From: JAFGOM01 sp964605795
GTDB lineage: Archaea > Halobacteriota > Methanomicrobia > Methanomicrobiales > Methanospirillaceae
DNA: 42,251 nt
Direction: 5' to 3'
NCBI GenBank assembly: GCA_964605795.1
Contig: CAZSDZ010000023.1
Location: 1 to 42,251, forward strand
In this document: positions 1 through 7,890 of the stretch, piece after piece
How positions within the stretch are numbered: position 1 is the stretch's first letter
Layout: each line of letters begins with the position of its first letter
Position numbers and translations under genes: made by a program
The notes under the pieces: generated by a model
What the model was told of the DNA's origin: nothing
Seen by the model: only the letters and a program-made list of their open reading frames with translations
The model's database searches: none

Positions 1-425
1 GCATCAGGGATACAATCAATCGAAGGGATATAGGGTTTGATATCGAGGATAAAAGAGCCATCCACCGCATCAAGTCGGGTCACCTCTATCATCCCGCCTG
101 CAACCTTCATGATTCGGGCAATACTGATAGCGATGGGATTTGGCCGGTCTGGCGACCGTACGGTAAAGACAGGCCGGGGACTGTTCCAGTCTGACCGTTG
201 TACCATAAGACGGGTCCGGTCAGCCTTGTCCATCCAGTACAGAACATAAATGTGGGTGATACCTGCCATGGATCCAAGACCTTGTCGGTATGGAGGATAT
301 ATCTCTAAAGTCATTACCTCTGACGACAGAGCTCCCTGACGGGGCGCATCACCTCTCTTTTTATACGGGGAATGAATCCTGCCTATGGGAGTAAGGCAGA
401 TCTCCAATGTTGTATCTTCGTCCAT
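1..425 (-). CDS. trmO: TrmO/UPF0066 family tRNA methyltransferase, 3' end cut by window edge
   Basis: I translated this gene from the minus strand because its stop lies outside the window; 141 residues are visible. It belongs to the TrmO (TsaA/VirR, UPF0066) family, which uses SAM to N6-methylate threonylcarbamoyl-adenosine at position 37 of tRNAs. The family signatures are all visible: an early TPIGRIHSPY, then THIYVLYWMD, the RSPDRPNPIAIS block that carries the SAM-binding loop, and LDAVDGSFILDIKPYIPSID near the cut end. Typical members are 140-170 aa, so little is missing. The ATG at 425 has GGAG about six bases upstream, inside a small GC-rich hairpin. The broken FmdE-family gene lies upstream on the same strand, about 110 bp away. 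Confidence 0.9.
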   Translation of the reverse strand, partial: MDEDTTLEICLTPIGRIHSPYKKRGDAPRQGALSSEVMTLEIYPPYRQGLGSMAGITHIYVLYWMDKADRTRLMVQRSDWNSPRPVFTVRSPDRPNPIAISIARIMKVAGGMIEVTRLDAVDGSFILDIKPYIPSIDCIPD

Positions 426-426
426 A

Positions 427-440
427 CCGTCTCCAGACGG
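427..440 (-). promoter_or_regulatory. GC-rich hairpin covering the trmO Shine-Dalgarno site
   Basis: Six-base arms CCGTCT and AGACGG are separated by two bases, so the foldable form is five pairs with a TGGA tetraloop. The structure includes the GGAG that would pair with 16S rRNA, and it ends two bases before the ATG. It could mask the ribosome binding site. No regulatory role is shown. Confidence 0.3.
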
Positions 441-535
441 GTGTTCCTGCAGTACAGATTTAATTCCTCAATAGTGTGATGACCCTGTACGATCGTGTCA
501 TTTTTCCCATATTCGTGCCTGATGCAATGAAACCT

Positions 536-1147
536 TCACCATCCCCGTGAATATTCAGAAAAACAGGGAATGCAGACAATTTTTCCGTCCTCAACCCGTG
601 CCCGTGACTCAGAAACCATCTCGTTGCATCTGGCACATGCCACCGAACGGAACAGTCGTGCCTTCTCAGGGATATCCGCAGTGACATGCCGGTACGAGAA
701 GATATCCCCGAGAGGTGCAGTGAGGAGATACGCGATCTTTTCCGCACGATTACAGGCGACTCTCTCTATCTCTTCCGGTGTTGCAGAACCTGCAAAGACA
801 CGTGTTACCATCTCCTGCATCATTCTGCTCTCCTTACTATCCTCTCTTGGGTGCGGGACTATTCGTATCGCATCGCTTTTGTTTCGCCGAATAAAGGTTT
901 AGACCTGCTTCCCATAATCACGCAGGATAAGGTTTCCTTTTCCAATAGTACACCCGGTTACGTACTGAATCGCATCCAGGCCACAGGCATCGTTCTCAAC
1001 GATTGCCACCAGTTCCTCATCCCCTGACCGGGATGTTGCCAGTTCGCGAAGGGCAAGTTCTGATACCCGGTATCCGGTTGCAAGACCAGGACAGCGGTGC
1101 CCATGAAAACGAACCACTTCATCAAATGCAGGCATCTCTCGAGTCAT
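536..1147 (-). pseudogene. FmdE-family protein gene interrupted by a single in-frame TAA
   Basis: Two halves of one FmdE-family (Pfam FmdE) protein lie in the same frame, separated by TAA at 899-901. The first half has FHGHRCPGLATGYR, the VENDACGLDAIQ core and TGCTIGKGNLILRDYGKQV. Directly after the stop the frame continues TFIRRNKSDAIRIVPHP. It ends with a zinc-finger-like tail (CARC, then CIPC), as full-length members do. Read through, the product is about 203 aa, the normal family size. FmdE proteins were named from formylmethanofuran dehydrogenase operons, but their role is not settled. The start at 1147 is preceded by GGTGG; a GTG at 1165 is less likely. The single defect suggests a recent nonsense change or a sequencing error. 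A separately translated C-terminal half starting at the ATG at 823 is possible. Confidence 0.85.
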
Positions 1148-1300
1148 CGTTCCACCTAGGTACACCTCTATAGGTATAAGAGATCGTATCTGTTCATGAA
1201 TGAAGCAGCCGGAAAAGGAAAGACTATCCTATTCCCTGATACCGTACCTGTTTTTCACGAATGAGCAATGGACTATAATGGGGTTGCTGTTCCGATTTTA

Positions 1301-2698
1301 TCAGTGATAACAGAGCAGCCGCGAGAGATAGATACGTGCCCAGGCATACCCAACCAGACCACCGAGGATATCCCCGGTAACCACTCCCCACCAGACCCCG
1401 TGCTCACCAAACCCGAACCAGAACCCAAGAAGATACGCGCAGAGAACAATAAAGACAAGGTTCCTGAACAGATTTATGCAGAGGGATGTTGCCCCTTTTC
1501 CGACTCCCTGGAAGAGAGAACTGGACATGATCCCGGGAGGGACGAAGGGATAGAACAGGCACATGATACCGAGAAATATCGCTATTCCCGGAGCAAGATG
1601 AGCACTTTCCGGGGAATATGCAAATATAAGCGCCATCTGGTCTTTGAAAAGCCAGGTAATAGCGCTGATGCAGACAGAGATCACAACACCAAGGAGTATT
1701 GAGAATGTATGGATAACCGGGAGTTTCTCATAGGAACGCCCGCCATACGCTGCACCGGCGACAGAGATGACCGATGTTGAGATGGCAACAAGAGGAATGA
1801 TGGCAAAATATACGATACGCCAGCCGGCAGTAAAGACAGCGACCGCATCAGTTCCTGAAACAGCAACCAGCATACCGTTTAGGATGATGGCAACAAGAGA
1901 CATGAGCATAAACTCAAGACTCGCCGGGAATCCGACACTCAGGATGTCCCGGATCGTTTTTGTATCAACTTTCCTGGGATCGAGGGAGAAGGAGATGTAG
2001 GTATCTTTCTTCCCAAAAAACCAGTACAGGAGCACAATGGTGACCACAACGAGCGAGAGTATCATCCCCCATGCAGCTCCCGCGATACCAAGACCTGCCC
2101 CGTAAATGAGAAGGGGATCCAAAATAATGTTGAGAATGGCAGAGGCACCCATCACGTACATGGCTCTCTTGGTATCACCCTCGGCCCGCAGGATTGCATA
2201 GACAATATTGGTAAAGAGAACGAGGACAGTCCCAAGAAAGATAACCTTCCCGTATATGACAGCAAGGCTTATCGTCTGCCCTGCACCGAAAAGGAGCATT
2301 ATCGGTTCAACCAAAATGAAGAGCGCGACGGTTAGAAAAAGGGAGAGGACGAGGGTTATGAGCATGGCATTCGTAGCCGCAAGATTCGCTCCTGCCCGGT
2401 CCCCTGCCCCAATCCTTCGCGATATCGTCGAGTTAACACCCGCCCCGATACCAACGCCAAGACCGATGAGAATCATGAAAAGCGGGGTAACGAACCCTAC
2501 CGCAGCAAGGGCATCTGAACCAAGACCCGCAACCCAGATGGCATTCACCAGGTTGTAGGTTGACATGAGCAGCATGGCAACGATCATCGGCCCAGACAGT
2601 CGTAGGATTGCCTTTTTCGGATCCCCTCTCATCAGGATAACTCCCGAGGTCTCGATATCTGCGGGTGCCGGTTCAGGTATTGATAGACTGCTGCTCAT
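1301..2698 (-). CDS. MATE-family multidrug/sodium antiporter
   Basis: A 465-residue integral membrane protein of the multi-antimicrobial extrusion (MATE) family, which exports cationic drugs or metabolites in exchange for Na+ or H+. After a polar N-terminal tail of about 30 residues, the sequence alternates hydrophobic segments consistent with the usual 12 helices. The first half shows the family features LSGPMIVAMLLMSTYNLVNAIWVAGLG and ISRRIGAGD, and an equivalent second half starts near residue 240 (GFPASLEFML). Length is normal for the family. The ATG at 2698 follows a purine-rich GGAGAGGAG, although at a long spacing. It stands alone, 153 bp upstream of the FmdE-family gene on the same strand. 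An imperfect inverted repeat lies in its upstream region. Substrate cannot be read from sequence. Confidence 0.92.
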   Translation of the reverse strand: MSSSLSIPEPAPADIETSGVILMRGDPKKAILRLSGPMIVAMLLMSTYNLVNAIWVAGLGSDALAAVGFVTPLFMILIGLGVGIGAGVNSTISRRIGAGDRAGANLAATNAMLITLVLSLFLTVALFILVEPIMLLFGAGQTISLAVIYGKVIFLGTVLVLFTNIVYAILRAEGDTKRAMYVMGASAILNIILDPLLIYGAGLGIAGAAWGMILSLVVVTIVLLYWFFGKKDTYISFSLDPRKVDTKTIRDILSVGFPASLEFMLMSLVAIILNGMLVAVSGTDAVAVFTAGWRIVYFAIIPLVAISTSVISVAGAAYGGRSYEKLPVIHTFSILLGVVISVCISAITWLFKDQMALIFAYSPESAHLAPGIAIFLGIMCLFYPFVPPGIMSSSLFQGVGKGATSLCINLFRNLVFIVLCAYLLGFWFGFGEHGVWWGVVTGDILGGLVGYAWARIYLSRLLCYH

Positions 2699-2767
2699 TC
2701 TAATTACTCTTCTCCTCTCCCTGTGGGACTGTGGTATCTTCCTGTGTACAAGGAACCGTTATCACTT

Positions 2768-2821
2768 CGGTTTCTTACTATGGGTAGATGATATCGCTTA
2801 TGCCTTTCTGTAAGAAAACCG
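2768..2821. repeat. Imperfect inverted repeat upstream of the MATE gene
   Basis: Arms cggtttcttac (2768-2778) and gtaagaaaaccg (2810-2821) are complementary apart from one extra A. The loop is about 31 bases. The repeat lies 70-123 bp upstream of the MATE start. It could be a repressor operator or a leader hairpin for the exporter; no regulator gene is adjacent. Confidence 0.35.
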
Positions 2822-3156
2822 GATGCTTAATCACATGCAGGGGCAGAAGAATTGCCTTTCAGGTCAATTTCCAATATACGATCAAGGTCACAGTTCAGTC
2901 TGCGAGAAAAAATCTCTAGTGCTCAATGACATCTTAATTTGAGTGAGGAAGGCATCAATTCTATATTGTATCCAAAATCTAAACTGACAATATAGACAAA
3001 TTTAGAGTTATTATTAAACCAACGATCTCAATCAAATTATAAATTTAATTGACGACGATTACTAGTTAATTTATTGACAGGGTCTAACCCAAAATTTTAA
3101 CAACCAATTCTGCCATAAAATGTTTAAGCAATCCAATATTTTCATTTGTTAAGTCT
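2822..3156. other. AT-rich intergenic region and promoter of the beta-helix gene
   Basis: There is no credible gene here. Composition falls sharply in GC from about 2930 onward, marking entry into an accessory stretch. Candidate TATA elements for the downstream plus-strand gene are tataaattt near 3037 and ataaaatgttt near 3115. The second would place transcription start roughly at 3143. An aaatt-ataaattt palindromic patch is also present. No tRNA or other RNA gene was recognised. Confidence 0.5.
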
Positions 3157-3192
3157 ATGTCCGCGACTCATCGTGGTTTTCAAAGGAAAAAA

Positions 3193-5805
3193 ATGCCACA
3201 GATTGAGATCATCAAAAAAACCTGTTTTGTCTGCGGTAGATCATCGAGACAACATAAAATTGCATCTTTACTGCTCCCCGGGACAGCAGGACCATCGGGG
3301 ATAATGGAACTGGAAGGTCGCCCAAAGGAACTAACAGAATTCATTCTCCGAAGTCAATTAGAATTCTGTCCGCACTGTAGATATATTGCTGAAGACATCA
3401 GTGAAAAAACATCAATTACCAATGAATACCTGCAATCTCCTGAATATTGTAATCTCCTAAATCCGGAGATCCCATTTGCATCTTCCCTCTATTTACATGC
3501 TGCACAAATCCAGGAGAAAGAAAAAAACCTGGAAAAAAGTATAGAATATTATATCTCTGCCGCATGGTGTGCCGACAGCACAGTTACCTATGAATTTGCT
3601 GTTTCCTGTCGAAGGAAAGCCCTGTCCCTAATATTTGCAGAAAACAAAACATTCGCTGATATTCCTTCACAAAAATGGATTCCAATCCTTGATTTAATAC
3701 GAAGGTGCGGAGATTTCGATCAAGTAATAACTCATTGTACCAATCTTTTACCTATTGCAGGACCTGCCCTACATCAGAAACTCGATTTTGAACTCTTATG
3801 CGCAAAAAAAGGTGACAGCGGACCACATACCAATCTTGAGGTTGGAAACAGTAATCAATGCGGGCCTGGGATTGAAAACACTAATGAGGAGTTTATCATC
3901 GATGGCAAACCCTATTCCATTGAAGTCAACTGTTTTGGCAACGGATGGAACTGGGTTGCAGAAACACGTACTCTTATCCTCTCTAATTACCATGGTACAG
4001 CTATTAATGCACCCGGAGATATCACCATCCGACTTGGTGAGATAGATAACCAGATAGACAGTTCCCACAGACCGGGTATTTACGTTCGTCATGGAAACCT
4101 GAAACTTCTGGGTGCTATGTTTTTAACTATTAACGGAGATGAAGGAGGTATTTTTGTCGAGTCAGGAACGCTTGAAATATCAGGTGTAATCCTTAAAATC
4201 CAGACAAAAAAGTACGGAATCTTTGCTTCTGGGACTATCTCCATCACAGGCAAGAGCGTAATTGACATCTGTTCAGAAACGATAGCAATCAAATCGATGC
4301 TAGGTGGATTGAATGTAATCCAGAAGTCGGTCCTGAAAATCTATGGGTTGAGTACAGGAATTGACCTTGCAGGGGATTTTAATAGTTTTGAAGGAATGAA
4401 TCAGATAGAGAGCCCCAACGGATGCGGAATTATGAGCCGCAAAGGTTCTCTCACATTCACGGGCTGTACAAATGACTTCATCTGCGGGGATACCTGTATT
4501 TTTCTTGAAAACGGCATTCTCACTTTCAACAGAATGCAAGGTACTCTACATGGAACATCCTGTGTGCAGGTAAACGGTTCGTGCAATATTGTCGCAAGTA
4601 TGATATATCTCTCAGGAGAGGAAAAAGGTCTTTTTGTTTCCGAAGATCTGGAAATATATTATTCCAAATGTGAATCATCCGGAAAAAACGCTATAAACGT
4701 GGGAGGAAACCTACAGATCTCGAATGTGAACATCTCTGCATCAGGAGAGGCTGCTTTATCCGTTGGAGGAGATATGAAATCTAACGGAGGGATTCTCAAG
4801 CTTGAAGGAGACACGGCAATGCAGATCTCAGGAAATGTAGAGATATCAGATGGTCTGATTATCGGGATTGGTAAGATCTGTGGCATCGTCGTGAATGGTT
4901 CCTATTTCCAAACAGGGGGTGATGTTTCCTTCACCGGGGAGGCATTGGATGGTATGCGGATTTCCGGAAAAGAGATGACAATTACTGAAGGAGGATCCCT
5001 CACGGCATCAGGACGGAAAAGTGGACTGGATGTGGCTGGAGATTTACTACTAAATAATGTTGTTCTCCTGTCGGCTTCCGGTAATATTGGAATTTCTGTC
5101 GGTAAATCACTGGTAATCGAATATGGGAATCTGAAGATTGCAGGTGAGGATATCGGTCTCTCCATGAGAAATGGGAATTTTACTATTGGTACGACGGTAA
5201 CTGTTATCATAACCGGTAATGTGGGCATATATTCAACAAAAAATATTGGAATTCATGGAGGTTCTCTCCAGGTTACCGGGGAGTTCGGCGGAATTGTTTT
5301 GGAGAGCGGCAATCTGATAATTACCGATGGGGCAATAGAGATTTCCGGAGATGAGTATGGAATACTGCTCCAGTCAGGGTCAATGGATGTCAGGGGTGGG
5401 ATAATCACAATTACCAATTCCCGGATGATGGATTCAGGAGGCTTTGGTATTGCTGTTGAGAAGGGAAACCTTGATTTAGGAAGTTTATTGACGATTAAAG
5501 GTGTAAGTTATGCGATTTCAGTGCCTTGTGGGGATATTTCCATGAAACGTGGAAAGATCGAGGCATATGGTTTCCGGGCTGGTGTTATGGGAAAATCCCT
5601 GACATTAAAGGATGCGATACTAACTGCCTATGGGAAGACCGAGGGCGCCGTTATTCTTACACAACAAGGACCTTGGAATGATAAGGGAGTAATATTTTTT
5701 ACAGAAAAATCTGCGAAGGCAGTAACAACGGAAGTGTATTCCGGCCAGAAGTTTGTCCATATCTTTACTGTTCATCTCCCTGATGTTTCAGGAGATATGG
5801 TTTGA
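3193..5805 (+). CDS. Zinc-ribbon (DUF2225-like) plus long beta-helix repeat protein, no signal peptide
   Basis: This 870-residue protein has an unusual architecture. Numbered from the ATG at 3193, an N-terminal zinc ribbon is made by CFVC (residues 11-14) and CPHC (59-62). A helical, TPR-like region follows (about 95-205) with AAWCAD and CRRKAL, resembling DUF2225 proteins. From about residue 232 the motif GWNWVAETRTLILSNYHG opens a long repeat region like that of carbohydrate-binding beta-helix surface proteins. I count about 23 units of 21-24 residues, with a pattern like GIxVxxGNLxIxxGxLxISG, running to near the C-terminus. There is no signal peptide or membrane helix, which is odd because such repeats are usually extracellular. 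An ATG at 3157 would add 12 residues. I prefer 3193 because AAAGG precedes it and the zinc domain follows at once. Function unknown. Confidence 0.85.
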   Translation: MPQIEIIKKTCFVCGRSSRQHKIASLLLPGTAGPSGIMELEGRPKELTEFILRSQLEFCPHCRYIAEDISEKTSITNEYLQSPEYCNLLNPEIPFASSLYLHAAQIQEKEKNLEKSIEYYISAAWCADSTVTYEFAVSCRRKALSLIFAENKTFADIPSQKWIPILDLIRRCGDFDQVITHCTNLLPIAGPALHQKLDFELLCAKKGDSGPHTNLEVGNSNQCGPGIENTNEEFIIDGKPYSIEVNCFGNGWNWVAETRTLILSNYHGTAINAPGDITIRLGEIDNQIDSSHRPGIYVRHGNLKLLGAMFLTINGDEGGIFVESGTLEISGVILKIQTKKYGIFASGTISITGKSVIDICSETIAIKSMLGGLNVIQKSVLKIYGLSTGIDLAGDFNSFEGMNQIESPNGCGIMSRKGSLTFTGCTNDFICGDTCIFLENGILTFNRMQGTLHGTSCVQVNGSCNIVASMIYLSGEEKGLFVSEDLEIYYSKCESSGKNAINVGGNLQISNVNISASGEAALSVGGDMKSNGGILKLEGDTAMQISGNVEISDGLIIGIGKICGIVVNGSYFQTGGDVSFTGEALDGMRISGKEMTITEGGSLTASGRKSGLDVAGDLLLNNVVLLSASGNIGISVGKSLVIEYGNLKIAGEDIGLSMRNGNFTIGTTVTVIITGNVGIYSTKNIGIHGGSLQVTGEFGGIVLESGNLIITDGAIEISGDEYGILLQSGSMDVRGGIITITNSRMMDSGGFGIAVEKGNLDLGSLLTIKGVSYAISVPCGDISMKRGKIEAYGFRAGVMGKSLTLKDAILTAYGKTEGAVILTQQGPWNDKGVIFFTEKSAKAVTTEVYSGQKFVHIFTVHLPDVSGDMV

Positions 5806-5984
5806 ATGCATCTATTTCAGTATAAGGTAGCGCCTTTATAAGCAACCACCTGTTCTCACACTTTTCGTAAAAAATTCACGTTTTTCACGATCGCCATTTC
5901 CAATAGATTTATTAGATTCGCAGCAAATTGGTCTTCCATATCATTCAAGCCCGTGAAAAACTTAAAATAGGAAAAGGGAGGTGA
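5806..5984. other. Intergenic segment between the beta-helix gene and the transposase relic
   Basis: No gene is supported. The sequence after the stop at 5805 is AT-rich with short homopolymer runs. It probably includes the 3' untranslated region and the degraded left part of the mobile element that follows. I could not define terminal inverted repeats or a target-site duplication. Confidence 0.4.
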
Positions 5985-6563
5985 ATATTCATCCCTCGAG
6001 GTGAGTTGATAGATATCGCCAAAAGGACTGATTTTAGTGAACGACTGAGGTATTCCATTCGGTTACCTTTCTCATGACGCTACTTACGTATCGGAGTTTC
6101 CATTGCGTACCTACAATTCGCGAGTTATGGCAGCACTAAGTACGATTGACTGGCAAAGATGGATTTGATAATTCTGAAATCCTCAAATGTCAGATTTTTT
6201 ATACACGATCCGATGAATCATATGTTGCTTGCCTGAAAGCGGTTGTTTGTTGAACGATGACGAAATTGGAGGCCAAATTTTCGTGGAATTTAAAAGGAAA
6301 AATGGAGCAATTTGATACTGTATTTATCCAGGATAATACCCTTGTTCGACTTCATAAGAAGTTACTGCCAGATTTCCTTCGGTCCATATCAGAAAACCAT
6401 AAAAAGCAGCGGGTATTAAGCATCAGTACTCTTCAATGCGGTCGCACACGGTCCAAGCAGCATTTCTGTGTAGCCAGAGAGGACTCATGATATTAATATA
6501 TTAAGAAATTATAAAATGCGCTATCTTTATTTAGATATTTTTTTACGCAACTCCTATTTATAA
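5985..6563 (+). pseudogene. Decayed IS4-type transposase remnant
   Basis: Several collinear pieces read like an IS4-type DDE transposase but fall in different frames. Around 5993-6050 the reading ELIDIAKRTDFSERLR resembles the N-terminal helix of such transposases. At 6257-6400 the frame gives FDTVFIQDNTLVRLHKKL, the region around the first catalytic Asp. From 6420 a shifted frame gives ASVLFNAVAHGPSSISV, then TAG at 6471, then PERTHD and a tail that stops at 6561. The catalytic core is broken by at least two frameshifts and the C-terminal part is gone, so it cannot be active. It marks past insertion in this AT-rich accessory stretch. Family assignment rests on motif order, not a search. Confidence 0.6.
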
Positions 6564-6885
6564 GGAGTCACTTATTAGACCGATTCAAATTGAACAGTAT
6601 TTTGGATTTTTCTGTTAACTACGGCTAATTTAGGGTAGTACCTTAAACAGGAACATGAGTGAAGTGTAATGTTTACGTTCTGGAGAGGGAGTTCCCATGT
6701 AGATGATGCAGTCGAACGAATCCGATAGATAAGGATCATGTGTGGACCCAGATCTGTATTATCTTTCTCTGATTTTAATTTACAGACCTTAAACCGGTTT
6801 TCGAATCTCTTTTTATTTGGATTATTTTATGTTTGTGTAATAATATCAATATATATTAGAAAAAAAAAAGGATCAAAAAATTAAT
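6564..6885. other. Intergenic region with promoter for the small secreted protein
   Basis: No gene is supported in these 322 bases. The left part may hold further degraded mobile-element sequence, but no readable motif remains. Near the right end a TATA-like atatatatta (about 6848-6857) lies about 30 bases before the ATG at 6886. That would give a nearly leaderless transcript. A purine run with AAAGGATC lies between them. Confidence 0.45.
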
Positions 6886-7464
6886 ATGATATTTGGTCAT
6901 ACGATAATTATGAGTCGTAAATCAGGACTTGGAATCTTATGTTCACTTCTTCTACTGATTTCTCTGGTAGGAGTTTGTATGGCTGCTGATGAAGCTACTG
7001 AAGAAACACCTGTTTATTTAACATTTGTTCAGGGAGGAGCAAATTCCATCACAGACGATGAAAATGGGATGAAAGTGATAACCGTTGAAGATGTTATTCC
7101 ATATGCTGATTTCTCAGCAGATGACGAAAATGCTTTGTTGCCGATAGATACAATTTCCTCATTAACGGTTCCTCTGAAAGCCGCAATGGTATCGTATGGT
7201 CCTGATGGCAAATCAGTATCTATAGTAGAAATATCAAAAATATCGTTTTCTGAAGGAAACGAAGTTTTAACTCTAGAAGCAACCCCTCTGAAGTTTTACG
7301 AGGGAGATATGCTGCAATCATTTGCCAGTGAACAGACAGAACTTGGAACCGCAGGCAATACCGAGAAAACTGGCATCTATTTTGAAGTGACAGATACTCA
7401 GTTGGAGAATATTTGGGGAATTGACATTTGTGCCAATTTCTGGATTGTTAGTGTGTGTATATAA
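6886..7464 (+). CDS. Small secreted protein of unknown function
   Basis: The product is 192 aa and I do not recognise its family. A signal peptide is clear: positively charged MSRKSG, hydrophobic GILCSLLLLISLVGVC, and a likely cut after CMA, leaving a mature acidic protein of about 160 residues. There is no C-terminal membrane helix or sorting motif. The middle is rich in beta-forming stretches such as TISSLTVPLKAAMVSYGPDGKS. An internal ATG at 6910 begins exactly at the charged signal region and is a good alternative start. I kept 6886 because a TATA-like element sits about 30 bases before it. The gene lies alone between the transposase relic and the protease-fusion gene, and its stop falls inside a terminator hairpin. 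Confidence 0.7.
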   Translation: MIFGHTIIMSRKSGLGILCSLLLLISLVGVCMAADEATEETPVYLTFVQGGANSITDDENGMKVITVEDVIPYADFSADDENALLPIDTISSLTVPLKAAMVSYGPDGKSVSIVEISKISFSEGNEVLTLEATPLKFYEGDMLQSFASEQTELGTAGNTEKTGIYFEVTDTQLENIWGIDICANFWIVSVCI

Positions 7465-7493
7465 TTACACACGTACCCTTTTTTCTTTTTTTC
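7451..7493 (+). terminator. Terminator of the small secreted protein gene
   Basis: A hairpin formed by GTGTGTA and TACACAC, with the stop codon of the preceding gene in its loop, is followed within a few bases by a T-rich tract from 7479 (cctttttt, then ctttttttc). This is a plausible intrinsic terminator. Archaeal termination depends mainly on the T-tract. Confidence 0.6.
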
Positions 7494-7890
7494 TCTTGAC
7501 GCAAACCCTCGGATTAGTACGTGGCCCCCATCAGGAACGGTAACTCAGTTATATCGAGATACTGGTACTATTTTCGTAAACCACACGTCAATAGCATCAT
7601 TTGTATTCATTTCTGTATGTTTATTATTCATAATCAGTTGTACAATCAGAATACAATTGCCAGAGGTACACAATTGGTCTCTTTTTTGCTCAATAGACCA
7701 GCAAACAAATATTTGAGATGACTTTTTCTTTATGCTTAAGATTACATTCATTCTCTTGGGAGTATGCAGACAGGAATGTACCGAGATATCATAACCGGTT
7801 GTGCCAGAACTTTGGAATTTTTTTCTGAAGAATGATAGTAGGTATGTTTTTTTCCTATAGAAAGGAATTGTGTTGAGAATTCGTAATGAA
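7494..7890. other. Intergenic region between convergent genes
   Basis: I see no credible gene in these 397 bases. Short open frames exist on both strands, but they overlap each other and lack recognisable motifs or ribosome binding sites. The region contains the 3' ends of two convergent transcripts. Confidence 0.4.

Noticed and set aside
899..901. Stop codon in the FmdE-family gene read as pyrrolysine
   Set aside because: Pyrrolysine is encoded by UAG; this stop is UAA, and no pyl genes are in the window.
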